Shown: one piece after another, positions 36,622 to 45,332 of the stretch | Layout: every line of letters begins with the position of its first letter | Numbering within the stretch: the stretch's first letter is position 1 | NCBI GenBank assembly: GCA_902516625.1 | Contig: CABXYU010000003.1 | Coordinates: 1 to 64,000, forward strand | Source of the DNA: an uncultured Pelagibacteraceae bacterium | GTDB taxonomy: Bacteria; Pseudomonadota; Alphaproteobacteria; Pelagibacterales; Pelagibacteraceae | Direction: 5' to 3' | DNA length: 64,000 nucleotides | Made by a program: the position numbers and the translations under genes | The notes under the pieces: generated by a model | The model's database searches: none | Told to the model about the DNA's origin: nothing | What the model saw: only the letters and a program-made list of their open reading frames with translations

Positions 36622-37175
36622 CTGATAATTTTCTCCGGATCAGGTCTTTTTCTTTCACTAGGCTCTTCAGTTTTGTGACCGATATATATAAAACCTGATA
36701 TCTTATCTTTATTTTTTCGAGCCCCCAGATATTCTAGCATTTTATTGTTATAAGCATACCATTCAGTCAACCACTGAGAGGCATATCCAAGAGATTGAGC
36801 ACAAGATAATAAATTCATGCATACTGCTCCTGAAGATAATATCATTTCCCACTCTGGTATTTTTGATTGTTCTACTGGAGTGGATAAAACAGCTATGACC
36901 AAAGAAGCTCTTTGTAATCTTTTAGATTCTATTTCAAGTTGGGTTTTGTTTGCATTTGGATTTTCTTTTTTAAATTCACTTAAAATAATTTCCTCATCAA
37001 TAAATTTTAATTTTTCACCTCTTATTACTTTTATTGTCCAAGGATTTAGTGCTCCGTGATCTGGTACTCTAATACCAGCTGATAAAATTTTTTTTAAATC
37101 CTCATCTGGAACTGTTTTTGCCAACATCTTTCTAGCAAGTACAGATCTTCTTTTCTGGAAAAAATTAGTTTCCAT
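36612..37175 (-). CDS. nitroreductase family flavoprotein
   Basis: A 187-residue FMN enzyme of the YdjA-like small nitroreductase group. The N-terminal RRSVLARK binds FMN phosphate, with VPDHGALNPW and LSCAQSLGYASQWLT later, and GFIYIGHKTEEPSERKRP at the C terminus. It reduces unknown substrates with NAD(P)H. Its 3' end overlaps prpC and its start is 22 bases from the nrdB stop, so it may be the last gene of the nrdA-nrdB transcript. Confidence 0.88.
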   Translation of the reverse strand: METNFFQKRRSVLARKMLAKTVPDEDLKKILSAGIRVPDHGALNPWTIKVIRGEKLKFIDEEIILSEFKKENPNANKTQLEIESKRLQRASLVIAVLSTPVEQSKIPEWEMILSSGAVCMNLLSCAQSLGYASQWLTEWYAYNNKMLEYLGARKNKDKISGFIYIGHKTEEPSERKRPDPEKIISYL

Positions 37176-37197
37176 TTATGATTTAAAGATTTTATTT

Positions 37198-38214
37198 TTA
37201 ACTAAAAGCTTCTACCCAGGTTCCTTGTGTCGATGCTTTTGAGTACTCTGTTGCACGTCCTTCAAAGAAGTTCATGTGCTCAACTGCATTCAACATAGTA
37301 TCGAGCCATCCGAGAGGATTTTTTTGGACGTCGTAAATAGGCTCTAAACCTAATTGAACTAACCTTCTATTACCAATAAATCTAATATAATCCTTAACTT
37401 CTTGAGCCGTTAATCCTTCCATTGGACCCATCTCAAAAGCTAAATCAATAAAAGCATCCTCGTGAGAGATAATCGTTCTGCACGCTTCATAAAGTTCTTT
37501 TTTTAATTTTGGTGTCCAAATTTCAGGATTTTCTTTTATAAATTCTTTGAAAATTCTAATCATTGAATTACAGTGAAGAGTCTCATCTCTAACTGACCAA
37601 GTAACAATCTGGCCCATACCTTTAAGTTTATTATGTCTTGGAAAGTTTAACAGTATTGCAAAACTTGCGAATAATTGTAAACCTTCTGTAAATGCACTGA
37701 ACACCGCAACTGTTTTTGCAATATCTTCTTTTGAATTTACATTAAAGCCTTGCATATAATCATATTTATCTTTCATCTCTTTGTATTTCATAAAAGCTGA
37801 GTATTCAGATTCAGGCATACCAATCGTATCTAATAAATGAGAATAAGCAGCTACGTGAACTGTTTCCATTGCAGCAAAGGCTGTCATCATCATTAAAACT
37901 TCTGTTGGTTTAAAAACAGTTGTGTAGTGTCTCAAATAACAGTTGTTAACTTCAACATCAGCTTGAGTAAAAAATCTAAAAATTTGTGTAACTAAATTTT
38001 TTTCTGGTTGTGATAAATTTTTTTGCCAGTCTCTTACATCATCACCAAGAGGAACTTCTTCTGGTAACCAATGAATTCTTTGTTGAGTTAGCCACGCATC
38101 ATAGCACCAAGGATATCTAAAAGGTTTATACACCGGGTTTTCTACTAATAAGCCCATTTTTTTTGGTTGAATTATTTCTTTCTTATCTGTTTTAATCTTT
38201 TCTTTTACTGACAT
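37198..38214 (-). CDS. nrdB: ribonucleotide reductase, class I, radical-generating subunit
   Basis: A 338-residue NrdB. The di-metal ligands are visible: QADVEVN (Asp), then ETVHVAAYSH, which holds Glu, His and, at the same spacing as in E. coli, the radical Tyr. A later helix RDETLHCNS supplies more ligands. It has no ATP-cone at the N terminus. The ATG at 38214 lies in the last bases of nrdA (10-base overlap) and is preferred to the GTG upstream. With NrdA it makes deoxyribonucleotides aerobically. Confidence 0.95.
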   Translation of the reverse strand: MSVKEKIKTDKKEIIQPKKMGLLVENPVYKPFRYPWCYDAWLTQQRIHWLPEEVPLGDDVRDWQKNLSQPEKNLVTQIFRFFTQADVEVNNCYLRHYTTVFKPTEVLMMMTAFAAMETVHVAAYSHLLDTIGMPESEYSAFMKYKEMKDKYDYMQGFNVNSKEDIAKTVAVFSAFTEGLQLFASFAILLNFPRHNKLKGMGQIVTWSVRDETLHCNSMIRIFKEFIKENPEIWTPKLKKELYEACRTIISHEDAFIDLAFEMGPMEGLTAQEVKDYIRFIGNRRLVQLGLEPIYDVQKNPLGWLDTMLNAVEHMNFFEGRATEYSKASTQGTWVEAFS

Positions 38215-40145
38215 GATAGACACTCCTCATATTCTGGTTGATCGTTAGTTTGTTTATTTTTAGATTTATATACATTGGCTGTAATATCAGTTGACTGAGC
38301 ATTATTGATATTTTCAGCTCGTTGAATTGATTTTGATCTACAATAGTAAAGGCTTTTCAAACCTTTTTTCCATGCATCAAAATGAATTCTATGTAATTCT
38401 TTTTTGTGAACATCAGCTGGTAAGAACAAGTTAACTGATTGTGCTTGAGAAATAAATGGTGTTCTATCTCCACTAAGCTCGATAATCCATTTTTGATTTA
38501 ATTCAAAAGCTGTTTTGAAAACATCTTTTTCTAAGTCAGTCAAAAAATCTAAATGTGAAACTGAACCTTGATTGGTTGTAATTGTAGACCAAGTCTCGTC
38601 ATCATTTTTGCCGTGACTTTCTAAAATCTCTTCTAAGTATCGATTTCTGACATTGAAAGAACCTGATAAGGTTTTATGAGTGTAGCTATTAGCTGCTATA
38701 GGTTCAACTCCTGGTGAAGCACCTCCACAAATAATAGAAATCGATGCTGTTGGCGCTATTGCAGTTTTGTTGGAAAATCTTTCTTGAAATCCGTACTCTG
38801 CAGCATCTGGGCAAGCACCTCTTTCTTCTGCTAAGTCTTTTGAGGCTTGATTGACTTGTTCATCTATTCTTTTAAATATCTTTTTGTTCCAAGCTTTTGC
38901 CATTACAGACTCAAGTGGAATTCTATGTTTTTGTAAAAAAGAATGAAAACCCATTACTCCGAGTCCAACACTTCTTTCTCTTTCAGCAGAATATTTTGCA
39001 TCTCTAAATTGTTCTGGTGCTTTATTAATGAAATCAGACAAAACATTGTCTAAAAATCTCATCACATCTCCAATCATATTAGGATCATCTTTCCAATCAT
39101 CATACTTTTCTAAATTTAAAGAGGATAGACAACAAACAGCTGTTCTATCTCTTCCATCTTTATCAATTCCTGTTGGTAAAGTTATTTCGCTACAAAGATT
39201 AGAAGTTTTAACAGTAAGATTTGCTAATTTGTGATGTTGTGGAATTTGTCTATTAACAGTATCGATATAAATTATGTAAGGCTCTCCTGTTTCTATTCTT
39301 GCTGTTAATAATCTTATCCATAAATTTCTTGCAGATATAGTTTGTTGAATGGTGCCGTCAGCTGGACTTTTCAGTGCCCACTGTTCATCATTTTCAACAG
39401 CTCGCATAAAGGCGTCTGAAACTAAAACACCATGATGTAAATTTAAAGCTTTTCTATTTGGATCACCGCCCGTGGGTCTTCTCATCTCCATAAATTCTTC
39501 TATTTCTGGATGATCAACTGGAAGATAACAAGCAGCTGAGCCCCTTCTTAAAGACCCTTGACTAATAGCCATTGTTAAAGAGTCCATAACTTTAATAAAT
39601 GGTATTATACCAGAAGTTTTTCCAACCTTACCTATTTTTTCTCCGATCGATCTTAAGTTACCCCAATAACTTCCTATACCTCCGCCTTTGGCTGCTAGCC
39701 AAACATTTTCACTCCATAAATCCAAGATACCACCCAAACTATCGGATGCTTCATTTAAAAAACAAGATATTGGTAATCCTCTTTTTGTTCCACCGTTTGA
39801 CAAAACTGGTGTTGCTGGCATAAACCATAAATTACTGATGTAGTTATAAATTCTTTGAGCATGTAAATTATCATCTGCATATGTACTCGCCACTCTAGCA
39901 AATAAATCTTGAAAGGACTCATTATGTCCTAGATACCTATCTTGTAGTGTTGCTTTTCCAAAATCTGTTAGATTAGAATCTTTGGAACGATCAATTTTAA
40001 TAATGATGCCTTTATCATTTTGAAAAAGTTCGGTTTCATTACTTAATGAAAATAAGTCAGGTCTATTATCTTTCGAGACCTCTTTTACATCTGGGCTATA
40101 TTCGGAGACAGCTTTCTTTAGGGCTTGAGACAGAATTTTGTTCAT
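38205..40145 (-). CDS. nrdA: ribonucleotide reductase, class I, catalytic subunit
   Basis: A 646-residue NrdA with the substrate-site cysteines in PISCFL and TAVCCLSSLNL, the thiyl-radical loop NLCSEI (Asn, Cys, Glu), and a C-terminal CLSC pair that shuttles electrons from thioredoxin or glutaredoxin. The usual N-terminal ATP-cone (about 90 residues) that sets overall activity is not recognisable, and the protein is about 115 residues shorter than E. coli NrdA. Two NrdR-like boxes precede it. Confidence 0.95.
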   Translation of the reverse strand: MNKILSQALKKAVSEYSPDVKEVSKDNRPDLFSLSNETELFQNDKGIIIKIDRSKDSNLTDFGKATLQDRYLGHNESFQDLFARVASTYADDNLHAQRIYNYISNLWFMPATPVLSNGGTKRGLPISCFLNEASDSLGGILDLWSENVWLAAKGGGIGSYWGNLRSIGEKIGKVGKTSGIIPFIKVMDSLTMAISQGSLRRGSAACYLPVDHPEIEEFMEMRRPTGGDPNRKALNLHHGVLVSDAFMRAVENDEQWALKSPADGTIQQTISARNLWIRLLTARIETGEPYIIYIDTVNRQIPQHHKLANLTVKTSNLCSEITLPTGIDKDGRDRTAVCCLSSLNLEKYDDWKDDPNMIGDVMRFLDNVLSDFINKAPEQFRDAKYSAERERSVGLGVMGFHSFLQKHRIPLESVMAKAWNKKIFKRIDEQVNQASKDLAEERGACPDAAEYGFQERFSNKTAIAPTASISIICGGASPGVEPIAANSYTHKTLSGSFNVRNRYLEEILESHGKNDDETWSTITTNQGSVSHLDFLTDLEKDVFKTAFELNQKWIIELSGDRTPFISQAQSVNLFLPADVHKKELHRIHFDAWKKGLKSLYYCRSKSIQRAENINNAQSTDITANVYKSKNKQTNDQPEYEECLSCQ

Positions 40146-40154
40146 ATTTTATGT

Positions 40155-40182
40155 ATTATAATTAGTTATTTAGCGAAAACAA
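40155..40182 (-). promoter_or_regulatory. nrdA promoter
   Basis: On the minus strand TTGTTT (40182-40177) and a perfect TATAAT (40160-40155) are 16 bp apart. Transcription would start about 40148, only a few bases before the nrdA ATG at 40145, so the message may be nearly leaderless. The -35 element overlaps the proximal NrdR-like box. Confidence 0.5.
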
Positions 40183-40222
40183 CTATATGTTGTGTGCGCT
40201 GGATATTGATATACTATATAAT
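40179..40222 (-). promoter_or_regulatory. tandem NrdR-like boxes upstream of nrdA
   Basis: ACAACTATATGTTGT (40179-40193, arms ACAAC/GTTGT) and a weaker ATACTATATAATC (40211-40223) share the core CTATAT at 40183 and 40214, exactly 31 bp apart. Paired NrdR boxes in known nrd promoters have cores about three helical turns apart, and NrdR represses by covering the promoter. The proximal box overlaps the -35 element. No nrdR gene is in the window. Confidence 0.55.
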
Positions 40223-40303
40223 CAATAAATCAATAGAACATTTATAGAACAACATAAAAAAAATTCAACTATAAAAATGAAAAAAATGTAAGTAATTAAC
40301 AGC

Positions 40304-41758
40304 ATGAATCAATCATTAAAAATAGATCCTTACGGCTTTAGAGAATATGACGCACGATGGCTTTATGAAAAAGATATCAACTCTATTGGAATCACTAATC
40401 TTGGTAAGGGATTAGGAACACAAATAATTAAACACACCAATAAAAAAAACCCAAGAGTAATAGTTGGTCATGATTATAGATCCTATAGCGAAGATATCAA
40501 AATATCATTAAAAAAAGGTTTAATCTCTACGGGATGTTTTGTCGAGGATATAGGGCTCTCATTATCACCAATGGTTTACTTTGCTCAATTTGAATTAAAT
40601 GCTGATGCAATAGCAATGGTTACTGCTAGTCATAATGAAAATGGTTGGACTGGAGTAAAAATGGGTATTAAAAAAGGGTTAACGCATGCTCCAGAAGAAA
40701 TGACTGAATTAAAAGATATTACGTTAAATGAAAAATTTATCTCTGGAAATGGTGAAGAAAAAGAAATTAAGAACTTCCAAGAAATTTATAAAAAAAACCT
40801 TACCTATAAAAAAAGGATAAATAAAAAGATAAAAGCAGTTGTAGCTTGTGGAAATGGAACTGCAGGAATTTTTGCTCCAGATATTTTACGAAAGATTGGT
40901 TGCGAAGTTATAGAATTAGACTGTGATTTAGACTGGAGTTTTCCAAAATATAATCCAAATCCAGAAGATCTAAAAATGCTTGAAGAAATAACTAAAGCTG
41001 TAAAAGAAAATAAAGCAGATATTGGCTTTGGTTTTGATGGAGATGGAGATAGAGTTGGGGTGATTGACAATAATGGTAATGAAATATTTTCAGATAAAAT
41101 AGGCCTATTAATTGCTAGAAATTTATCAAAAAAATATAAAAATTCAAAATTTGTAGTTGATGTGAAATCAACAGGTCTTTTTAAAAATGATGAAATATTA
41201 AGCAAAAATAAATGTAAAACAATTTATTGGAAAACAGGTCACTCCCACATCAAAAGAAAAGTAAATTTCGAAAAAGCACTTGCAGGATTTGAAAAAAGTG
41301 GGCATTTCTTTTTTAATCAACCTATTGGGTATGGATACGATGATGGAATAAATTCCGCTATTCAAGTTTGCAATTTGTTAGATAATCAAGAAAAACAAAT
41401 GAGCGAATTAATAAATGAACTACCGAAAACTTTTCAATCACCTACAATGGCACCTTTTTGTCAAGATAATGAAAAATATAAAGTTGTAGATAATATTATC
41501 CAACAAATTGAAAAAATTAAAAATAAAAAAATAAAAATCGACAATCAAGAAATAAAAGAAATATTAACTGTGAATGGTATTAGGTTTTCTTTTGAAGACG
41601 GATCATGGGGTCTTGTTAGAGCATCATCTAATAAACCTTCACTTGTTGTCGTTACTGAGAGTCCGACTTCAGATGAAAGAAAAATAGAGATATTTAGATT
41701 TATAGATAAATTGTTAGATGAAACTGGAAAAATTGGCGACTATGATCAAAAAATATAA
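40304..41758 (+). CDS. phosphomannomutase/phosphoglucomutase
   Basis: A 484-residue alpha-D-phosphohexomutase. The phosphoserine loop is VTASHNENGWTG (S109), the magnesium loop is GFDGDGDRVGV, and the sugar-binding loop GFEKSGHFFF and C-terminal phosphate loop RASSNKPSLVV are present. It interconverts hexose 1- and 6-phosphates for glycan precursors (ManB/AlgC type). It is divergent from nrdA with a 158-bp gap that holds the NrdR-like boxes; no clear promoter for this gene was picked. Confidence 0.93.
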   Translation: MNQSLKIDPYGFREYDARWLYEKDINSIGITNLGKGLGTQIIKHTNKKNPRVIVGHDYRSYSEDIKISLKKGLISTGCFVEDIGLSLSPMVYFAQFELNADAIAMVTASHNENGWTGVKMGIKKGLTHAPEEMTELKDITLNEKFISGNGEEKEIKNFQEIYKKNLTYKKRINKKIKAVVACGNGTAGIFAPDILRKIGCEVIELDCDLDWSFPKYNPNPEDLKMLEEITKAVKENKADIGFGFDGDGDRVGVIDNNGNEIFSDKIGLLIARNLSKKYKNSKFVVDVKSTGLFKNDEILSKNKCKTIYWKTGHSHIKRKVNFEKALAGFEKSGHFFFNQPIGYGYDDGINSAIQVCNLLDNQEKQMSELINELPKTFQSPTMAPFCQDNEKYKVVDNIIQQIEKIKNKKIKIDNQEIKEILTVNGIRFSFEDGSWGLVRASSNKPSLVVVTESPTSDERKIEIFRFIDKLLDETGKIGDYDQKI

Positions 41759-41762
41759 TTAA

Positions 41763-42902
41763 TTATTTTTTATTTTCTTCAACTTCACTTGTATCAATAT
41801 TTTCATCTTTTTTTAAATTGTTTTCATTGTCTTGATCAAGTGAATTATCGCTATAAAATTTTTTGATTAATTCATCTTCTTTTCTTTTTTGTTCCTGATC
41901 AAATTTATCTTCCCATTCTTTAATTCTTCTATTTTCCTCTTTAATTCTCTCTTCTTCCTCCTGTTTATGCTTAAGAGCAATAGCCCTCTCCTCTTCTATT
42001 TTTCTTTGTTCCTCTTCTTCTTTTCTCAAAGCTTCAGCTTTTTCTCTTTGCTCCTTTTCTAGTAAAATTCTCTCCTGTTCAGCAACTTTAATCTTTTCTT
42101 CTTTTTGTTTAAGCTCTTCTTCTTTAGCTCTTTGATTAGCTTGCTCTTTTAAAAGTTGTCTCTCAATATCCTGCTGTCTATCAATTTCCAATTGTCTCAA
42201 TCTGTTTTCAGTCTCTCTTAATTTCTCCTCTTCATATTTTAGTTTTCTAGCTGCTTCACGAATTTTTTGCTCTTCATCAAGTCTTTTTTGTCTTTCTATC
42301 TCTTTGAGTCTATTTTTCTCTTGTCTTTCTTTTTCTTTTTCTTCCCTAATCTTTTGAGCTTCAATTTCCTTAGCTTTAATTGCTTCTTCCCTAACTTTAA
42401 TTTTCTCTTCCCTTGCTCTTTGTCTTTCCAGTATTTTTAGTCTTAATTCTTCCTCTCTAAGTCTTTGAGCATCCTCTCTTAATTTTCTGGTTTCTTCGTC
42501 TTTAATTTTTTGTTGCTCTAATTTAATTCTTTTTTCCTCTATTTTTTTTCTTTTTTCCTCATTCTTTCTGATTTGTTTCTCATTATCGATAATTAATTTT
42601 TTTTGAGCTATTATTTGACGTTTTTCATCTCTAATTTTTCTTATTTTTTCTTTTTGTGCTTGTTTTTTCTGCCTCTGAAATTCTTTTTTTTCATCTAAAA
42701 TTCTTTTTTTCTCTAATCTTTTTTTTTCTTTATCCCTCTCTTTTTTGAAAGTATCGTAAAAATTACCAATTTTATTTTTAGTATCTTCAATTACAGCAGC
42801 AGGATTTATTTTTAATTTAGGTAAACTTAAATTTTTTGGAACTAAAGCTTTTATACTATCTGCACCCAAATTATTTTTTCTTTTAATTTTTTTAGGGCTC
42901 AT
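41763..42902 (-). CDS. long charged coiled-coil protein
   Basis: A 379-residue protein from the ATG at 42902, dominated by Glu, Lys, Arg and Gln. A short non-repetitive N terminus (about 1-45, with SLPKLKINPAAVIEDT) is followed by nearly 300 residues of uninterrupted charged helix with i to i+4 salt-bridge patterns (REEKIKVREEAIKAKE). The end is an acidic tail. Hydrophobic heptad positions are poor, so it may be a single stable alpha-helix rather than a classic coiled coil. There is no signal peptide or membrane helix. Function is unknown. It is convergent with the phosphohexomutase gene, four bases apart. Confidence 0.82.
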   Translation of the reverse strand: MSPKKIKRKNNLGADSIKALVPKNLSLPKLKINPAAVIEDTKNKIGNFYDTFKKERDKEKKRLEKKRILDEKKEFQRQKKQAQKEKIRKIRDEKRQIIAQKKLIIDNEKQIRKNEEKRKKIEEKRIKLEQQKIKDEETRKLREDAQRLREEELRLKILERQRAREEKIKVREEAIKAKEIEAQKIREEKEKERQEKNRLKEIERQKRLDEEQKIREAARKLKYEEEKLRETENRLRQLEIDRQQDIERQLLKEQANQRAKEEELKQKEEKIKVAEQERILLEKEQREKAEALRKEEEEQRKIEEERAIALKHKQEEEERIKEENRRIKEWEDKFDQEQKRKEDELIKKFYSDNSLDQDNENNLKKDENIDTSEVEENKK

Positions 42903-43100
42903 ACAAAATGTTAACAATTTTAAGTAAATTAAAAATATTACTAGTGTTTATAATGAGCTTTTAAAAATGGGATATTCTTGAAAAATTCAAAAAAAATTTT
43001 TTTTTTTTATGAATTTCAATTGAAGCGTGTATTTTTATTTTTTTTTAAATTAATTTTCAATTACAATTTTAAAGAATCTGATAATAGCAGCAAATATTTT

Positions 43101-43400
43101 ATGATTAAAAATTTATTTTTTCTTTTATGTTTCTTTCTTCTAACAAATTGTGTGACTAATAGTTCTGCTTTGCTAGGACCCATAATTACTGGAGCGAGAA
43201 CTGGTAGTATTTATCAAGCTTCACTTTCTTACGGTTCAGGAAAAATCATGAATGAATTTAAGAAAAATAAAATATTTTCGAAACCACTGTATTTTCAATC
43301 TATGAAAACTAATGTTGAAAAAGAACCGGTCATTTTATTAACATACGCTGTTGATAAAATAAAAATATCTGAGGTTTTGGAGCCAGAACCCCTACCTTAA
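43101..43400 (+). CDS. small lipoprotein
   Basis: A 99-residue protein from the ATG at 43101: a hydrophobic signal peptide ends in the lipobox LLTNC (Cys at about 17), then a short glycine-containing segment (ALLGPIITGARTGSIYQ) and a basic helical part. The frame is open for 41 more codons upstream, but that part is Phe/Lys-rich with no conserved look, and the signal peptide fixes the start. The family is unknown to me. The 198 bases between this start and the divergent coiled-coil gene are T/A-rich and hold both promoters, with nothing else clear. Confidence 0.7.
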   Translation: MIKNLFFLLCFFLLTNCVTNSSALLGPIITGARTGSIYQASLSYGSGKIMNEFKKNKIFSKPLYFQSMKTNVEKEPVILLTYAVDKIKISEVLEPEPLP

Positions 43401-43456
43401 AAAATTTCAATTATTACGAGTTTTTAATATATAAAAGAATCACATATTATCATGAC

Positions 43457-43484
43457 GGGTGGTAGAGGGAGACTGAAACCACCC
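43457..43484. ncRNA. GC-rich hairpin in a convergent 3' region (possible structured RNA)
   Basis: GGGTGGT (43457-43463) pairs with ACCACCC (43478-43484) around a 14-nt purine-rich loop (AGAGGGAGACTGAA). It lies six bases after the TSUP permease stop and 56 bases after the lipoprotein stop. It stands out in very AT-rich DNA. Neither strand has a U-tract right after it, so it is not a standard intrinsic terminator. It could be a 3'-end stabiliser, a processed small RNA or part of a larger structure. Confidence 0.35.
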
Positions 43485-43489
43485 CAACC

Positions 43490-44275
43490 TTATAGTTTGA
43501 AAAACTCTAGCAAAAATTTAATAGAAACAATTAATAAAAAAATTCCAAATATTTTACTAATTTTATTCTTATCTATTGAGTGAACTGTTTTTGCCCCTAT
43601 ACGAGCCATAAAAGTAGTAATTGGAATAAATATTAAAAAGGCAGGAATATTTAGAAAACCTAAACTCATTGGTAGATTTGTTTTTAGATAACTTCCAGTC
43701 ATTAAAAAACCTAAAGCTCCAAAAACAGCAATCAAAAAACCTATAGCAGCGGCACTCCCTATTGCTCTATTTATTGAATAACCAAAAAATTTTAAAATTG
43801 GTACATTCATAATAGCACCTCCTATTCCCATAGGGGCAGATATAAAACCTACAATAAATCCCAATATTATTTTTAGATATAGCTTTATGTTAATAACAAT
43901 ATTTTTCTCTTTTTCTTTTAATAACAATAAATAAATACCCAAGATAAAAATAACGATTGAAAAAAATAAGACTAAAGATTTTGTCTTTAAGCTTGCTGCA
44001 AATATTGTTCCTATAATCACTCCAAAAATCACAAAAATTCCATAACTTTTAACTATATCAAAATCTACTGCTTTAAACTTATGGTGAGTTAAAACTGATG
44101 CTATTGATGTTGGTATAATTATTGCAAAAGAGGTCCCAACAGCCAAATGCATTAAATATTTTTGATCAAATCCTAGGTTTTCAAAAATATAATAAAGAAA
44201 TGGAACTGTTATTAATCCTCCTCCAATTCCAAAAAGTCCCGCTACAAAGCCAACCATAATAGCTGTCAATGCCAT
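43490..44275 (-). CDS. TSUP (TauE/SafE) family permease
   Basis: A 261-residue membrane protein with about eight hydrophobic helices in two repeats. Each repeat starts with the family glycine motif: GLFGIGGGLITVPFL near 13-27 and FISAPMGIGGAIMNVP in the middle. The family exports sulfite or sulfoacetate, or takes up organosulfur or other organic anions. The substrate here is unknown. The frame stays open upstream of the chosen ATG without another standard start, so the true N terminus might be a little longer. Confidence 0.85.
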   Translation of the reverse strand: MALTAIMVGFVAGLFGIGGGLITVPFLYYIFENLGFDQKYLMHLAVGTSFAIIIPTSIASVLTHHKFKAVDFDIVKSYGIFVIFGVIIGTIFAASLKTKSLVLFFSIVIFILGIYLLLLKEKEKNIVINIKLYLKIILGFIVGFISAPMGIGGAIMNVPILKFFGYSINRAIGSAAAIGFLIAVFGALGFLMTGSYLKTNLPMSLGFLNIPAFLIFIPITTFMARIGAKTVHSIDKNKISKIFGIFLLIVSIKFLLEFFKL

Positions 44276-44324
44276 TAATATAACTATATGGCTATAATCG
44301 TTAGCTAAAATTGAACTAATCAGA

Positions 44325-45308
44325 TTAACCTACTCTTGTCTCAAAATTTTTATACTTAATCTTATCCATAATGTGATCAATTTTTTTTATATCGGCATCT
44401 CTTACACACATATTTTCACTTAAATATCTTTTCCAAAAGCTAGCACCAGTTTGACCGTGAAATAAACCTAAAGTGTGTCTCATTATTTGATTTAATCTTG
44501 TACCTTTTTTGGTTTCTTCTTTAATATAAGGGATTAATTTTTTAATTACTTGTTCTCTTGAAAGTACATCATTATTCTTAAAAATTTCTTTTTCAATTTC
44601 TGCTAAAAAATATGGAGTGTGATATGCAGCTCTACCAATCATGACACCATTTGTTTTATCTAGATGTCCTTTAATTTCTTTAATATTGGTTATGCCCCCA
44701 TTAATTATAATTTCTTCGTCAGGAAAATCTTTTTTTAATTTGTATGCGTAATTATATTTTAAGGGAGGAATATTTAAATTTTGTTTCGGTGTAAATTTTC
44801 CTAACATTGCTTTTCTAGCATGAATAATGAAAGTCTTTACCCCTGTCGATCTTATAGTTGATATAAAATTATAAAAATTTTCATAGTCTTCAACATCATC
44901 ATACCCAATTCTAGTTTTTATAGTTACAGGGAGCTTTGTTGCAGATTGCATTTTTTCTAAACATTCTGCTACTAATTTTGGTTCTTTCATTAAACAAGCT
45001 CCAAACTTATTTTTCTCTACTTTTCTACTTGGGCATCCTAAATTAAGATTTATTTCATCGTAACCAAAGTCCTCTCCAATTTTTGATGCCTCAGCTAAAA
45101 GTTTTGGTGAAGACCCTCCTAATTGTAATGCCACTGGTTTTTCACTTATATTAAATTCTAATAATTTTTTTTTATCACCCCTACTAATTGCTTCATCAAC
45201 AATCATTTCTGTGTATAAAAGTATATTTTTGGATATTAGTCTTAAAAAGTAACGTTCATGACGATCTGTGCAATCCATCATTGGAGCAACTGAAACTTTC
45301 CTGTTCAT
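44325..45308 (-). CDS. dusA: tRNA-dihydrouridine synthase A
   Basis: A 327-residue FMN enzyme reducing uridines in the tRNA D loop. It opens with VSVAPMMDCTDRHERYF, the DusA form of the family, followed by LGCPSRKVEKNKFGACLM (catalytic Cys), IIHARKAML and IGRAAYHTPYF. The family name is secure, and the DusA subtype rests on CTDRH in the first motif. Confidence 0.93.
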   Translation of the reverse strand: MNRKVSVAPMMDCTDRHERYFLRLISKNILLYTEMIVDEAISRGDKKKLLEFNISEKPVALQLGGSSPKLLAEASKIGEDFGYDEINLNLGCPSRKVEKNKFGACLMKEPKLVAECLEKMQSATKLPVTIKTRIGYDDVEDYENFYNFISTIRSTGVKTFIIHARKAMLGKFTPKQNLNIPPLKYNYAYKLKKDFPDEEIIINGGITNIKEIKGHLDKTNGVMIGRAAYHTPYFLAEIEKEIFKNNDVLSREQVIKKLIPYIKEETKKGTRLNQIMRHTLGLFHGQTGASFWKRYLSENMCVRDADIKKIDHIMDKIKYKNFETRVG

Positions 45309-45332
45309 GATAAATGTTTATATAATATTTCT

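Noticed and set aside
42978..43100. A longer N terminus for the small lipoprotein
   Set aside because: The upstream codons are low-complexity Phe/Lys and would bury the signal peptide and lipobox; the ATG at 43101 fits a lipoprotein.
43457..43484. An intrinsic terminator
   Set aside because: No U-tract follows the stem on either strand; reported instead as an unexplained hairpin.
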